A stretch of 64,000 bases of DNA from Chlorocebus sabaeus. Its lineage: Eukaryota > Chordata > Mammalia > Primates > Cercopithecidae. The notes under the pieces were generated by a model. The model made no database searches, was not told the origin of the DNA, and saw only the letters and a program-made list of their open reading frames with translations. Positions 37,446 through 50,290 of the stretch are shown piece after piece. The position numbers and the translations under genes were made by a program. The DNA lies in the NCBI RefSeq assembly GCF_047675955.1, contig NC_132913.1, positions 75,077,236-75,141,235 on the forward strand, in the 5' to 3' direction. The first letter of the stretch is position 1, and each line of letters starts with the position of its first letter.

Positions 37446-37796
37446 GAAGGGGCTCTGGTCTTCTTGCCTTGCCTCTCCTGGTATGTAACCTATGCCCTGT
37501 GAGTGAGCTTGTAGCTATCATATAAGAGAACAGGATACGGTATTCTTGGTCTGTTGCATCTATGATAAAGCTTCACCCTTGTGAGTAAAGGCTAGGTGAA
37601 ACAAGGGTCCTCTCAACCACACCTGCCTGAAATACAACTTACATGGACTTAACATGGCTGAAGGTAGAATGAGAAATTTTTACAGTCTGTTCGCTCCACC
37701 TGCAAGTTGAGACCAAAGCCCCACCTGGAATCTGAAGGAGAGAGAGCACCCCATCTTCTTGGCTTCACCTTCCTATATTAGAGCTCCTGGAGTACT
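37446..37796 (-). mobile_element. Probable continuation of the L1M 5' region, antisense
   Basis: The sequence follows directly from 36289 once the L1 insertion is removed, since the target-site duplication joins the two. It has the same composition. The identity is inferred from continuity. Confidence 0.35.
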
Positions 37797-38224
37797 TTTT
37801 TTTTTTTTTCATAAGAGGGAGCCTATGAGGGATGGGTGAGAGGCGGAGGTGGGAGTGAAGGAAGTTTGTGGTTCAAATGCCACAGATCCTTACTATTGTA
37901 GACAAATTTAGGAGATTTTCTTGAATAAATGTTACTCGTTTGTTCTCCATGTGCCCATAAAAAATTTTCAGCTACCTCAGAGTAGCTTCTCCAGAAATAC
38001 AGAGTTAACACAAGGCAAAGGCAACATGAGACACCTCAATTTGAGGAAAGCTTGTCCAAAATATTCCCCATCCCCAGCTCTGAGCAAGTTGAATCTTTTC
38101 CCTGCAGCCTACTTGCTTCTCAAAATGTCCCTGATTTGGCCAGTGGTTGCTTGCTTGAGCTGGCTCCTGTATCTTTTTGATGTGTCTCTCCCATTGTTTG
38201 AATGTCTCTTTATTTTCAGGCACC

Positions 38225-38255
<31 letters not shown>

Positions 38256-39440
38256 CACAATGTTTTCTGTTCACGTGAATCAGGCATTTCTCCAAGGAGT
38301 TCTAATTCCTTTCTAAAGCAGTTTTAAGAGTATTAAATATAATCTCTAAATGTTGGGAGCGCTAATGGGATTCTCTTTCCATTCTTTCTTATTAAAATAT
38401 TTTGGTAAAGAAATTTCCTATCGCCCCACTCCAAATTTATCTGAGCCCCTTTTGGCTCAGATAAATTTATCTTGAGTCTGACTACATATTATTTTCCCAT
38501 TTAGCTTAGACTTGTCATCATGCATTTTAACCAAGTCCTCACTAAAATAACTCATTAGCTAGCACTTTTTCTGTGACGCCAGTTTCCAAACCTGTACAAT
38601 ATAATCTACTTATTTCATAAAGTTATCAAACTTAAAAGAAAGAAAACTGAATCTAAAGTTTAAAAAATATAAGCTGTATTTACTTCAGGGAAAAAATATC
38701 GAACTGTGTCTTGCAACTGCAGAAATTCCACCCATAATCCTATTTCATTTTCTATATTTTTCAGCTTTCTGAAAGTTGATCCATAAGTATAGTTACTTAA
38801 GTCATAACATCAGAAATAGACTTGGAATGAAAAAGAAATATGTCAATATGGTGTCTAAATTTTTTCTTAAATACGAAAAAATAAAAGTCAAATTATTGAA
38901 ATGGTAAGTAACATATAACATTTTTATAGTTTGTATAATGTAGGACTTTAAAAGTCATTTATTAAAAGAAATCAAATTACATGTTTATTGTTCTTCAAGC
39001 CTCTTCAAGGCCATTCTTTCAAACTAACTTTAGATACTCATTTATTCCACACTTGATTCATTACTGAATTTTATTCCAGCTCTTTGCCCTTGTGTTTGAG
39101 ATCGTCATCTCAGATGGTCAGCTTTTTTTCCTCATGAAACATTTTTCTTTATGTTGTAATGACTTCATATTTTCTATTGTAAATTCTTTGGAAGTTAGCC
39201 CTAGTAAATAAAATTAAATATGATTTTCTAAAATATTTTTATAATTTGTACTCAGTTACACTTAATGGTAAGCAGTATTTACTGAACACAAAATTCTAAT
39301 GAAAATTGTCAGTTATCTGTTCTCTGAAATTCTCTCTGGTAAAATTCTAATCTATCAAGTTTTAATAAATTGATATCTCTCATTTACTACCACATTGCTG
39401 AAGATTGAGTCGTTGATTTTTTCCCCACAAATATAAAAAC
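37797..39440. other. Unassigned stretch with a 29-A run
   Basis: A T-run lies at 37797-37810 and a 29-base A-run at 38225-38253. No retroposed gene or SINE body could be recognised next to the A-run. The frames across it (37921-38316, 38005-38295) simply read through the homopolymer. Confidence 0.45.
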
Positions 39441-39448
39441 TAAAACGA

Positions 39449-39779
39449 ACTTTATTTATTTATTTATTTCTATTTATTTATTTGTTTATTTTTGAGATGG
39501 AGTCTCACTCTGTCACCCAGGCTGGAGTGCAATGGCATGCGGTCTTGGCCACTGCAACCTCTGCTTCCCGGGTTCAAGCAATTCTCCTGCCTCAGCCTTC
39601 CGAGTAGCTGGGACTACAGGCTCGTGCCACCACATCTAGCTAAATTTGTATTTTTAGCAGAAATGGGATTTCACTATGTTGGCCAGGCTGGTCTCCAACT
39701 CCTGACCTCTGCCTCCTGATCTGCCCACCTCAGCCTCCCAAAGTAATGGGATTACAGGCGTGAGCCACTGCACCCAGCC
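39449..39779 (-). mobile_element. Alu element, antisense, (TTTA)n tail
   Basis: The reverse complement of a full Alu ('gagatggagtctcactctgt' to 'gccactgcacccagcc') preceded by a (TTTA)n tail at about 39451-39492. Imperfect flanking repeats 'aaaacgaacttt' and 'aaaagaacattt' are the probable target-site duplication. Confidence 0.95.
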
Positions 39780-40068
39780 AAAAGAACATTTTTTTAAAAT
39801 CACCTTTCTAGATGCAGCAGACGATAGACATATGACTATTTTAAAACAAATATTTAATAATTAAGTAAATTTAGATAATTCTTAGTATTTTAGCTAAAAT
39901 TTTTCTACCACTTTATATTACTTGATTTGTTCATAATTTAAAAGGTTGAAATTACAAGAACGTGGCTTTAGAATGTCCAAGACATGAACTCAGTATTTAC
40001 ATACTACGTGTGTGATGCTGGGAAATCCTTTAGCATGATGGATCCTTTTGTCACTAAAAAATAGGATA

Positions 40069-40389
40069 GGCCAGCACGGTGACTCACACCTGTAATCCCA
40101 GCACTTTGGGATGCAGAGGAGGGAGAATTACGAGGTCAAGAGAGTGAGACCATCCTGAACAATATGGTGAAACCCATCTGTACTAAAAATACAAAATCAG
40201 CTGGGAGTGGGGGCATGCACCTGTGGTCCCATCTACCCGGGAGGCTGAGGCAGGGGAATCGCTTGAACCCAGGAGGCAGAGGTTGCAGCGAGCTGAGACT
40301 GCACCGCTGCACTCCAGCCTGGCAATAGACCGAGACTCCATCTCAAAAAAAAAAAAAAAAAAAAAAGGAAAAGAAAGAAAAAAAAAAAG
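40069..40389 (+). mobile_element. Alu element
   Basis: A full Alu from 'ggccagcacggtgactcaca' to an A-rich tail with GAAA interruptions. The flanks 'aaataggata' and 'aaaaaggata' are a probable target-site duplication. Confidence 0.95.
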
Positions 40390-40486
40390 GATAATGACAT
40401 CTACTTTCTAGAGTTGTGTTAATTATGTCTTTATGATAACATAATGTGTATGAAGCACACTACCAATATATGATTTTATATGTAGG

Positions 40487-40786
40487 TTATTTATTATTTT
40501 TTGAAACAAGGTCTCGCTCTCTTGCCCAGACTGGAGTTCAGTGACACGATCTCGGGTCACTGCAACCTCTGACTACCAGATTCAAGGGATTCTCCCACTT
40601 CAGCATCCTCAGTAATTGGGACTACAGGCTAGCGCCACCATGCCCAGCAAATTTCTGTATTTTTTGGTAGAGAGGTGGTTTCACCACGTTGGCCAGGCTG
40701 ATCTCTAACTCCTGATCTCATGTCATTCACCCACCTTGGCCTCCCAAAATGCTGGGATTACAGGAGTGAGCCCTCTCGCCTGGCCA
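40487..40786 (-). mobile_element. Older Alu element, antisense
   Basis: The reverse complement of an Alu with many differences ('gaaacaaggtctcgctctct' to 'ctctcgcctggcc'), in keeping with an older AluJ/S-type copy. Confidence 0.93.
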
Positions 40787-43700
40787 TTTAGATTATTGTC
40801 AATGAGTGCCCATAATACGCTGTTTCCTTATACAAGCATTTGTCTTCCTTCTAATATTTACTTATGTAACAAAATTTACCTGTAATTTTAATTAAAATGG
40901 TTCTACATCTTGTTTCAGCTCTAACTTTCAAACACTATAAGGTAACACTAGCTTAAAATAAGTCATATTTAAAAATTCATAACCTTAACTGTATTTTTAA
41001 AGCTTAGCATTTTCAATTGCTTTCCACTTTTTAAATCTTTTTTAAGATTCTCTGGGTTATATGTGCTTTCTAAAACAGTGCACACATAGCTGTCAGAACT
41101 AAACTATGCAAAGGAAAGGTCAGACTTCAACAGATAATTCCTGTTGCCGTGGAAACAAAGTCGGTTTAGGGAAAAGCTGCAAGTTCTAAATAATCACAGA
41201 TTCAAAAACTTCATGGTCTTCCTTTGACAGGTGTAGTAATGTAAGTCTTACCTTAAAAAGGGCCAATTCATAGGTCAGTCCTATCTAAGAATTTTGAATA
41301 TTGGTACTAATTTATCTGTCTTTAAGAGGCACCTACACATCCTATTTGGGGTCACATTCTTCCAGATAAAAAGCCGCAAATAAAATGAATCAGATATTGT
41401 CACTGAGACAAATTACTTGCTTATTACACATTCTTTTTCATCAATTATCATAAACTTCAGTAAACTTCATTGCTTCTGCTTCATGGAAGAGTGAGCAAGA
41501 TACTGAATGGCTTTAGCCTTATACCTTTTGGATATTTCTTTGTTTTGTTGGGAGAATTTATGTTATATATGCTAGTCCTTTATGCATTTGAAACAACGGC
41601 ATAGGAAAATAGGATTTACATTGATGCCATGTAGAGCCAAGAGGGGCCGCTTGAAAGAGATCAATAATGAATTAGAAAATATTTGGGGTTATACTTTTTT
41701 TTGGAGATTCATGCACTTCATAAAAAAAAAAGTGATTATTAGCAACCAAGGTTGAATTGTATTGGGACCACTTTCCACATGAACTGCATAAGATCTGGAA
41801 TCAATTATTTATGTCTCAATTTGCCTATTTACATAGTGTATTTTTTAATTAGGCCTACACTGATAATAAACATCTTGGAAAAAGTTGTGGGTAGAAATTC
41901 TACTTACTTGATTACTACTTTTTCTCTCTCACTTTTTGAATTTTTTCCCTTATTTCTCATCTTATTTTCTTTCTTTCCTCCTTAAATTTGTCAAACTATT
42001 TTAATAATTCCACATCAATAAATATAATTAATGGGTGAAGTTCATGAGAATATCATTTAAAAATTCAGAAATTTTCAAGTACATATAATTTTGCTTTAAT
42101 GGCATCACAAGTAATTTTATTTGATCTTTTTTCCCCAAACACCCATGAAAATACTTTTGAATGAAACTTAAAGCAAAGAACTTCAAAAATAAAAAAAATT
42201 GTATCAATCATTTCTAAAAGTCTAGGAGGAACGTGTACTAAAAATAGTTGAGTTTGAAGCACGAATGAGAATCATAATTAGTTGTTTTACTACTGGAAAG
42301 TGTTTAGAACAAACTACAATGTAGGTGACAATGTAGGTGATTGACGGTCCCATAAGAGATGTAACCTGTTATAACAATTACTCCTCTCTGATAACTGCAC
42401 ATTGTCAACCCTCCAGCAGAACAGATACTAAAGTTGAAATTCACAAAACCAAGGCATGGGTTAAGATTTATAATAGTATAGCAGTATTCTAAATGATGAG
42501 CACTTTAACTAAGGGAGAAAATGTGGATTAAAAAATGTATGAGAGATGTTAGGGTAGAATTCTGTGCCTTAATTCTCTTACTTACATGACCAAACACCAA
42601 TTTATTCTTTTAGATGAACCTCAAAATGAACACTTACCGAATCTGAAAAAAAAGTCTACTCTTTTTCATGCTTCCAGACACTATTCAAATTGCCAATATC
42701 CGTATTTTATCAGAAGGTAGAGTTCTCAGAATGTAGAATACAGACTTTAAGCCTACCAAATTCAACTATATAGCCCTAATGTTTGCTGTTGTACCTGTCA
42801 AAAAGTCATCATTCAATACATATTTGCCAAATTCAACTGTACCTCTGTTACCTTCTCAATTGTTTTTTGTTTTCCTTTTTTTTTATCAGCTTCAATATTT
42901 TTTCCTTTTATATCTAGTATTTGGAGTATGCAAACAAAATCTATAAAGATGAAAGGAATTGAGGTTAGTCACGGTCTGACTTTACAATGGTCTTTCAAAT
43001 AGATAGGATTCAGTATTAGAGAAGTGCATACCTCTTCTTTATACTTATGAAGAGTCACAATAAAATAGGATAAAGCTGTAAATAATAGCTTCAGACATTG
43101 AGGATGTGTCTTTGAAAAAGACTATTGAGCCATATTTTGAGGGGTTTTCTTTAAAAATAAGTTAATTCTCATCTATGGGCACTATAGATAATCTTTATTC
43201 ATTGTTATATACTATTTTAAAAGTATGCAATAACTAAGATATTAGGTTCAGCAGTAAAGTTTGTAAACTAGTCTATAATAATGAATCTGTCTTGGCATCT
43301 ATAATAAGTATTGGAGACATATTCAGTCTTAATGAAACATAAAATTTAGATTTACTAGTCAATTACAGAATCCATAGAAATTATTTATTTTAATATTATA
43401 AGCAAAAGCATCTGTGTTTCTTTTGCTATTTTAAGCATAAAATACAAAATCAAACAAATTTGATTTTTATAAAATGATTATGTTATGTCAATAGTATTCC
43501 AACTTGTTCTAGAAATTCCAAGTTAGTAAGATATACGGACACAATCCATCATATTCCTATACCTATAAATTGGGCTACCTCTTTGTTATTTCATTTACAG
43601 AGAGAGCATATAATCAATTTAGGACCATCCATCAAACATTTTATCATTGCACTGTAGTTCAAGGTGATCATACACAGGAGCAACAATTTCTGTGATTCTC

Positions 43701-43968
43701 TGCCAGGATATCACACACACAATATAAATGGAGAGACCCAAACAGGAGACTTTTTCAGTAACTCCTTAGTAGATATAGAGAACCTCATACCAGCATCCTA
43801 AAGTGAAATTGTTCATTACTAGGGGATAGGATGAAAGAAAGAAAAAGATAAACTGGGAAATATTCACACAAGAAGAAAATAGTATTTGGAACATTAAAAA
43901 AATTACCCAATTTTCTATTTTTATTTTTTTAGGAAGAAATACATTGGTAAAAAAAACCTAACAACTAA
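40787..43968. other. Unassigned low-repeat stretch
   Basis: About 3.2 kb in which I recognise no Alu, L1, LTR or gene. Frames at 41752-41985 and 42065-42262 have no recognisable domain. A short duplication 'caatgtaggtga' occurs near 42318-42341. Confidence 0.45.
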
Positions 43969-44105
43969 ATATATATGCATATTTATAAAATACATATTTT
44001 TATATATAATTTTATTTATATATTTATATATAAATAAAATATATTTATAAATATATATATATTTATAAACATATATATGTGTGTGTTTGTGTGTGCGTGT
44101 GTATG
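43969..44105. repeat. AT-rich microsatellite with TG tail
   Basis: Nearly pure A/T sequence made of TATA, TTTATA and ATAAA blocks, ending in (TG)n with few interruptions. It has many self-complementary stretches. Confidence 0.9.
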
Positions 44106-44260
44106 CACCAAGCCAAAATATCTCTTCTACCCTTGTATATTATGTATGCAGAGCTCAATGTCCCATCTCCTCAACATCTAATCAGTTTGTTTTGTATTTA
44201 TTAATTTATTATGTAGGGAGAAACAAATATAACTCTCCAGAGAGAGAGAGTGTGCAAAAA

Positions 44261-44302
44261 TTAGGTTGGTGCAAAACTAATGTGTTTTTTGCTATTAAAA
44301 AT
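44261..44302 (+). mobile_element. MADE1 5' half
   Basis: The sequence 'ttaggttggtgcaaaactaa' followed by a degraded '...ttttttgctatta' matches the first half of the 80-bp MADE1 mariner-derived element, the source family of miR-548 genes. The inverted second half is missing, so no miR-548-like hairpin can form. Confidence 0.85.
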
Positions 44303-44318
44303 AAGGGCCATTAAAAGC

Positions 44319-44349
44319 TATATATATATATGGAGAGAGAGAGAGAGAG
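44319..44349 (+). repeat. (TA)n(GA)n microsatellite
   Basis: A TA run (44319-44331) followed by a GA run (44333-44349). Confidence 0.9.
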
Positions 44350-44389
44350 TTATATTTGACAAAAGTAACCTCTTTTATAGATAAAGTAA

Positions 44390-46423
44390 CAAACTACTCA
44401 CATGATTCCACACCTTACTTTTTTATTAAAGATATCCTTTGGGACACGTTTTACATATCAGCTTCAATATATAAGGACCATGAAGTCATCACCCCAGTCC
44501 ATCTACATAAAAATACACCTAGACTCAGACCTTACTATTACACCTGGAAAGGGATAATAGATATAAATATAAAATGAAATACTGTAAAACTTCTACAAGA
44601 AAACATAGAAGAAGATCTATGTGGTAGATCTTTTGGTATTGAGTGTTTAGATAGAACACCAGGGCATGATCCTTGCAAGAAAAACGTTGACAACTTGGAC
44701 TTTACTAAAATTAAAAACCTCCGTTCTCTGAAAGACATTGTAGAGGGAACAAAAAGACATGCCATAGACTTCAAGAAAATATATTTAAGCACATATCTCA
44801 TGACATATACCCCCATTATATAAAAATCTCTTAAAATCAACAATAAGAAAAAAAGACACAAATGCGCAAATGATGTGAACAGACACCTCACCAAACAAGA
44901 TATACGAATGGCAGATAAGTATATGAAAAGATACTCACTACCACTGACACTAAAGAATTGCAAATTAAAACAAGGTGATACTGCTATAAACCATTAGAAT
45001 GATGAATTTATAAAACCTGATAAGACCAATTGCTGGAGGATGCAAAGCATTAGGAGCTCTCCTTCACTACAAGTGCAAACAGAAATGGGTGCAACTACTT
45101 TAAAGCGTTTTCTTACAAAGCTAAACATAGTCTTACCACGCAATTCAACACTCACTGTCTTAGTATTTACCCAATATATTTAAAAACTTATGTCCATACA
45201 ACACCTGAAAACAAACGTTTATAACAGCTTTATTGATCATCACTGACTTTGGAATCAACCAAATATTCTTCAATGAAAGAAAAGCTAAATTTTGGTACAT
45301 CCGAACATTGGCATATTATTTATTAATGAAAATAAGTAAGCTATGAAGGCACAAGAAAACAGGAAGATAATCTAAATGCATATTGTTATGTGAAAGAAGT
45401 CATTCTGAACAGGCTACATGCTGCAGGTTTCCAATAATATAACATAATGAGATTGTCAAAATCAGAGAGATGATAAAAAGATGAGACGTTGCCAGGGCAT
45501 CAGAGGACTACAAGAGGATTGAAGATTGACGTATAGAAGATTGTTTAGGAAAGTGGAACTATTCTGCATGATATAATGGTGGACTCATGACACTAGGCAT
45601 ATGTCAAAGCACATAGAACTATATGACAGGAAGAATTAATTTAATATATGTAAATTTAAAGAAATTATTTCATATGTCTGGTATTCCAGGATGGAATTCA
45701 GAATGTGATAAAATAATTTAACTGTGTAATAAATGTATGAAAGTACCTCACTGAAGGGAATGAGGAAAAGGCATAGGACTAAGTCACTTTGAATTAAGTA
45801 GGTAGGAAAACTAAAGGTAAAAGAAACTACATAATTACTGTACTCTGTGGGCTAAGCACTCTGATACTGCTCTACATGTAAACTGGAATTGAACAATTAA
45901 GCAAATGGATAAAAGATGGAATAAGCCAAGTCTCTAGTGAAGGAAGAAGTTACAGATAAGCAAGGGAGGAGGCTAGAATAATAAATGTGGTAATAGATTA
46001 CAGTTGAAGATGCCATATCAATTCACAATTATCTTAATATAGACACAGGTGGTTTCATAAAAATATTTATAGGTATCTGTATGGACACAGGTTAGCATAC
46101 ACACATATATTCTCCTGATCTGTCAACTGAGAGGTCCTAGAAGCCATGGCACAGCAATAGAAATGAGTACAACGAGCACATCTAGTTCTGAAATCTTGGT
46201 TTCTAATGCTATTTTCTGATCAAAGAAACCAAGGGAATATAGGTGAATCTTGAAATATCTTTATTGCCAGATAGTAACAGTGTTTAAAAACAAGGAGATA
46301 AAAGAAATAACCCACAACGAATGGTGGCGTTCATATCAAAGAGATATAGGATCTAACAGAAAGATCTCTCAACAATATGGAAGGCTAAGACAATTTGAGC
46401 AGGGTATTAAAAAATTAGTCCTG
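44390..46423 (+). mobile_element. L1M late ORF2 and 3' UTR, sense
   Basis: Diverged ORF2 blocks in order: 'acttctacaagaaaacata', 'ttggactttactaaaatt', 'ttataacagctttattgatc' and 'tggaatcaaccaaatattc'. These run into an old 3' UTR after about 45400. The 141-codon minus-strand frame at 44538-44963 is antisense to this relic and not a gene. Confidence 0.75.
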
Positions 46424-46727
46424 GGTCAGGCGTGGGGACTCACACCTGTAATCACAGCACTTTGGGAGTCCGAGGCAGGCAGATCACGAGGTCAAGAGAT
46501 CGAGACCATGCTGGCCAACATGGTGAAACCCCATCTCTACTAAAAGTACAAAAATTGGCTGGGTGCGGGTGCGGTGTTAAATGCCTGTAGTCCCAGCTAC
46601 TTGGGAGACTGAAGCAGGGGAATCACTTAAACCCAGGAGGCAGACGTTGCAGTGAGCAGAGATCACGCCACTGCACTCCAGCCTGGTGACAGGGAGAGAC
46701 TACATCTCAAAAAAAAAAAAAAAAAAG
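46424..46727 (+). mobile_element. Alu element inserted in the L1M
   Basis: A full Alu ('ggtcaggcgtggggactcac' to a poly-A tail) with a short tandem 'gggtgc' duplication in the right arm at about 46560. L1M-type 3' UTR continues downstream. Confidence 0.94.
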
Positions 46728-46739
46728 GGCTGAATTACA

Positions 46740-47470
46740 ATCTGCAGCATAAAGTAAGTACTGCATAAATACATAAAATGGGAAGAATACAAAAATCTGT
46801 GTGCAGAAGAAATCCAAATAATTTATATAAATTCTTATTTCTCAATGACATGGAGCATAACTCCCCACTCTTTAATTGTGGCAGCTCATTATGAATTCTT
46901 TCCAAAGAGTACAGTGTGGAAAGGGAGAAAAGGGTAACTTTACAGTAAGATTAAGCTGGAAACCACAACCTTAGTCATGTGACTAAGGTCAATATTATTA
47001 AGTCAGGTTGGCAGTATGTGCCTTTGATATGATAAAATGAAAATGGCACTTTTGCTCTGTGGTCTTTCAACTCACAATGCACAACCTCAATCTAATTATG
47101 AAAAGTAGCATCATTAAAATCACATTTTAGGGATAATTTACAAAATACCTGACCAGTACACCTCAAAACCATGTAAGACATCAAAAGTGAGGAAATTCTA
47201 AAAAACCTCTCACAGCCAAGAGGAGCCTAAGGAGGCATGGACACTAAATGTAATATCATGTTCTAGAATGGCTCCTGGAACATTAGGTAACTAAAGGGAC
47301 ATTAGGTAAAACTAAGAAAGTCTGAATGAAGTGTGGAATTCATTAGCTAACAATGTATTAAAATTGGTGCGCTCATTGTAACAAACATACCATGCTAACA
47401 TTAGACATTAATAATAAAGAAAACTGTGTGGGGTAAGTAAGAAATCTCTGTACTACCTTGGCAAGAAGGG
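46740..47470 (+). mobile_element. L1M 3' UTR, continuation
   Basis: Old L1M 3' UTR blocks: 'ggcagtatgtgcctttgata', 'tgaaaatggcacttttgct', 'aggcatggacactaaatgta' and 'ggctcctggaacattagg'. They finish near 'gaaatctctgtactacctt' at 47440. Confidence 0.65.
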
Positions 47471-48235
47471 ACAGCTGGTGTGGGGAATGAGAGCCTGAGC
47501 TGGGTCAGGAAGGCTTCCCTCTTGGTGTAGCGTGGCCTGGTGTTGGGTGCTACACACAGTGAGGTGACAGAAAAGGGAGGGATGATTATTTTTAAAAAGT
47601 AAATAAGGTGATGAGAGGTAGTTTCTCCATGTCAAAAAGGAAGTTACACATATGGAAAGGAACAAAACTCAAATGAACCTTGAAGAGCCTCTCTGTCCTT
47701 CAATCTGTCTATGCAGCTCTCTGTATATGTGCTTGCGTGTGTAAACATACATGTATTCCCTAGCTCTGCCTACTGTGAGGACCTCGGAGTATGCACACAC
47801 CTGGCACTAGGTATTGGATCTTTGGGGAAGTGGTTGATTCTAGGTCTGGGGCAGGGATATTATAATAAAAGGCTAGAATGCATTGTTGTGTCAGAAATAA
47901 AGGAGGCTCTCAAAGAAAGTTGGAAACACGAGAAAAAGACACAGAAGTCAGCTTGAACAGGGTCCCACTAGGAAATTACGACAATTTGAGCATCAAAATA
48001 TGTAATAACAGTAATGAATTATAACCAATTGGATAAAATAGGAATCCACGAGACCATGCTAATATAAAAATTTTCATGAACGTATCGAAAGTTGCATAAG
48101 AAACAGTGTAAGTAAATAGTTTGAAAGTACCTCCCAACAAAATATTTATTAATTTAAAAGGGAAAATAAGAAAAAACTGTTAGACACCAACTTGTTCAAG
48201 TGATCAAGCTAAATATAATCAGAAATGAAACAAAT
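47471..48235. other. Unassigned stretch
   Basis: No gene or certain repeat was recognised. Frames at 47453-47665 and 47711-47956 have no recognisable domain. Confidence 0.4.
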
Positions 48236-48303
48236 TGGCTGCTCTGCCTATGGAGTAGCCATTCTTTATTCCTTTACTTTCATAATAAACTTGCTTTCAC
48301 TTT
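48236..48303 (+). mobile_element. Possible retroviral LTR R-region fragment
   Basis: The text 'ctatggagtagccattcttt' followed by an AATAAA at 48284-48289 and 'cttgctttcacttta' resembles the polyadenylation region of an endogenous retroviral LTR. No LTR borders or target-site duplication could be found, so it is a fragment at best. Confidence 0.3.
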
Positions 48304-48770
48304 AAAAAAAACTAATGAAACAAATAAAAATTGTTCTTTATCTGATAGATGCAATGAGAACATAACATCTCTTCTGTGTTATTTCTGCCAAGGTATATAA
48401 CCTGAATCTAACAATAAGGAAACATAAGGTAAGCTTTCCAAACTAAAGAAGGCTGAATACCTGACAACTAAAACAACCTGAATGCTAATATGTAATTTTT
48501 AACTGGATTATTTTGGTATAAAAGACATTTGCAAACAATTGGCAAAAATTTAATAGCCTCTGAGGATTAGAAGTCAGTAATTGAAAAATGCTACATTTCT
48601 GATTGGGGTGGGTGTTTTATGATCACATTGAAAGATATCCTTCTTATAGAAATACACAGTAGAGAATTTGGGAGTGATGATCCATCAGAGTGACCACTTA
48701 ATTCTCAAAAAAATTATTTGTACTGTACACTCAAAGACATGGTTCAATCTCACAAACACAACATTGTTTT

Positions 48771-50290
48771 AAGAACCACAAAAGAGCCCACAAAGCCAAA
48801 GCAAGACTAAGCAAAAAGGACAAATCTGGAGGCATCATATTACCTGATTTCAAACTATACTGTAAATCCATAGTCACCAAAACAGCATGGCACCGGTATA
48901 AAAATAGGCACATAACAGAATAGAGAACCCAGAAATAAATCCAAATACTTACAGCAAACTGATCATTGACAAAGCAAACAAAAACATAAGTTGGGGAAAG
49001 GCACTCTATTCGTCAAATGGTGCTGGATAATTGGCAAGCCACATGTAGGAGAATGAAACTGGATCCTCATCTCTCACCTTATACAAAAATCAACTCAAGA
49101 TGGATCAAGGACTTAAATCTAAGACCCGAAACTATAAAAATTCTAGAAGATAAAATCAGGAAAACCCTTCTAGACGTTGTCTTAGGTAGGATTTCATGAC
49201 CAAGAACCCAAAAGCAAATGCAATAAAAACAAAGATTAATAGGTGGGACTTAATTAAACTGAAGAGCTTTCGCATGGCAAAAGGAGCAATCAGCAGAGTA
49301 AACAGACAACCCAATGAATGAGAGAAAATCTTCACAATTTATACATCTGACAAAGGACTAATATCCAAAATATACAATGAACTCAAACAAATTAGCAAGA
49401 AGAAAATGAACAATCCCATCCAAAAGTGGGCTAAGGACATGAATAGACAATTCTCAAAAGAAGATATACAAATGACCAACAAACGTATGAAGAAATGTTC
49501 AACATCACTAATTACCAGGGAAATGCAAATCAAAACCATCGTGTGATACCATCTTACTCCTGTAAGAATGGCCATAAACAAAAAGTCAAAAAAAAATTAG
49601 ATGTTGGCATGGATGCACTGAACAGAGAACACTTCTACACTGCTGGTGGGAATATAAACTAATACAATCACTATGGAAAACGGTGTGGAGATTCCTTAAA
49701 TAACTAAAAGTAGAACTCCCATTTGATCCAGCAACCCCACTACTGGGTATTTATCCAAAGGAAAAGAAGTCATTATGCGAAAAAGAATCTTGCACACGCA
49801 TGTTTAGAGAAGCACAATTTGTAATTGCAAAAACATGGAACTAACCCAAATGTCCATCAATCAATGAGTGGATAAAGAAACTATGGTTTATATACGTGTG
49901 ATAGAATACTACTCAGCCATAAAAAGGAATGATTTAATGACATTTGCAGCCACCTGGATGAGGCTGCAGACTATTATTACAAATGATGAAGTAACTCGAG
50001 AATGGAAAACCAAGCATTGTATGATTTCACTTATAAGTGGGAGCTAAGCTATGAGGATGCAAAGGCATAAGAATGACACAATGGAATTTGGGGACCTAGA
50101 GGGAAAGCGTGAGAAAGGGGTGAGGGATAAAAGACTACAAATTGTGTGCAGTGTATACTGCTCAGGTGATGGGTGCACCAAAATCTCACAAATCACCACT
50201 AAAGAACTTATTCATGTAGTCAAACACCACCTGTTCCCCAGTAAGGATATGGGAGGAATTATGGAAATAAATTTTTAATGAATAAAAAAT
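48771..50290 (+). mobile_element. L1 3' end, sense, 5'-truncated
   Basis: It runs from 'aaccacaaaagagcccacaa' in ORF2 through the ORF2 C-terminal region to an L1MA/L1PB-like 3' UTR ('gggtgcaccaaaatctcaca', 'accacctgttccccag') and an A-rich tail. The frame at 49017-49199 is an ORF2p piece. It is inactive. Confidence 0.92.

Noticed and set aside
37921..38316. Frames of 131 and 96 codons through a poly-A run
   Set aside because: They depend on reading a 29-A homopolymer as lysine or phenylalanine, and the flanks show no coding signal.
44261..44302. Possible miR-548 gene
   Set aside because: The second, complementary half of MADE1 is absent, so the precursor hairpin cannot form.
44538..44963. 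141-codon minus-strand frame
   Set aside because: It is antisense to L1M ORF2 sequence, with no recognisable domain.
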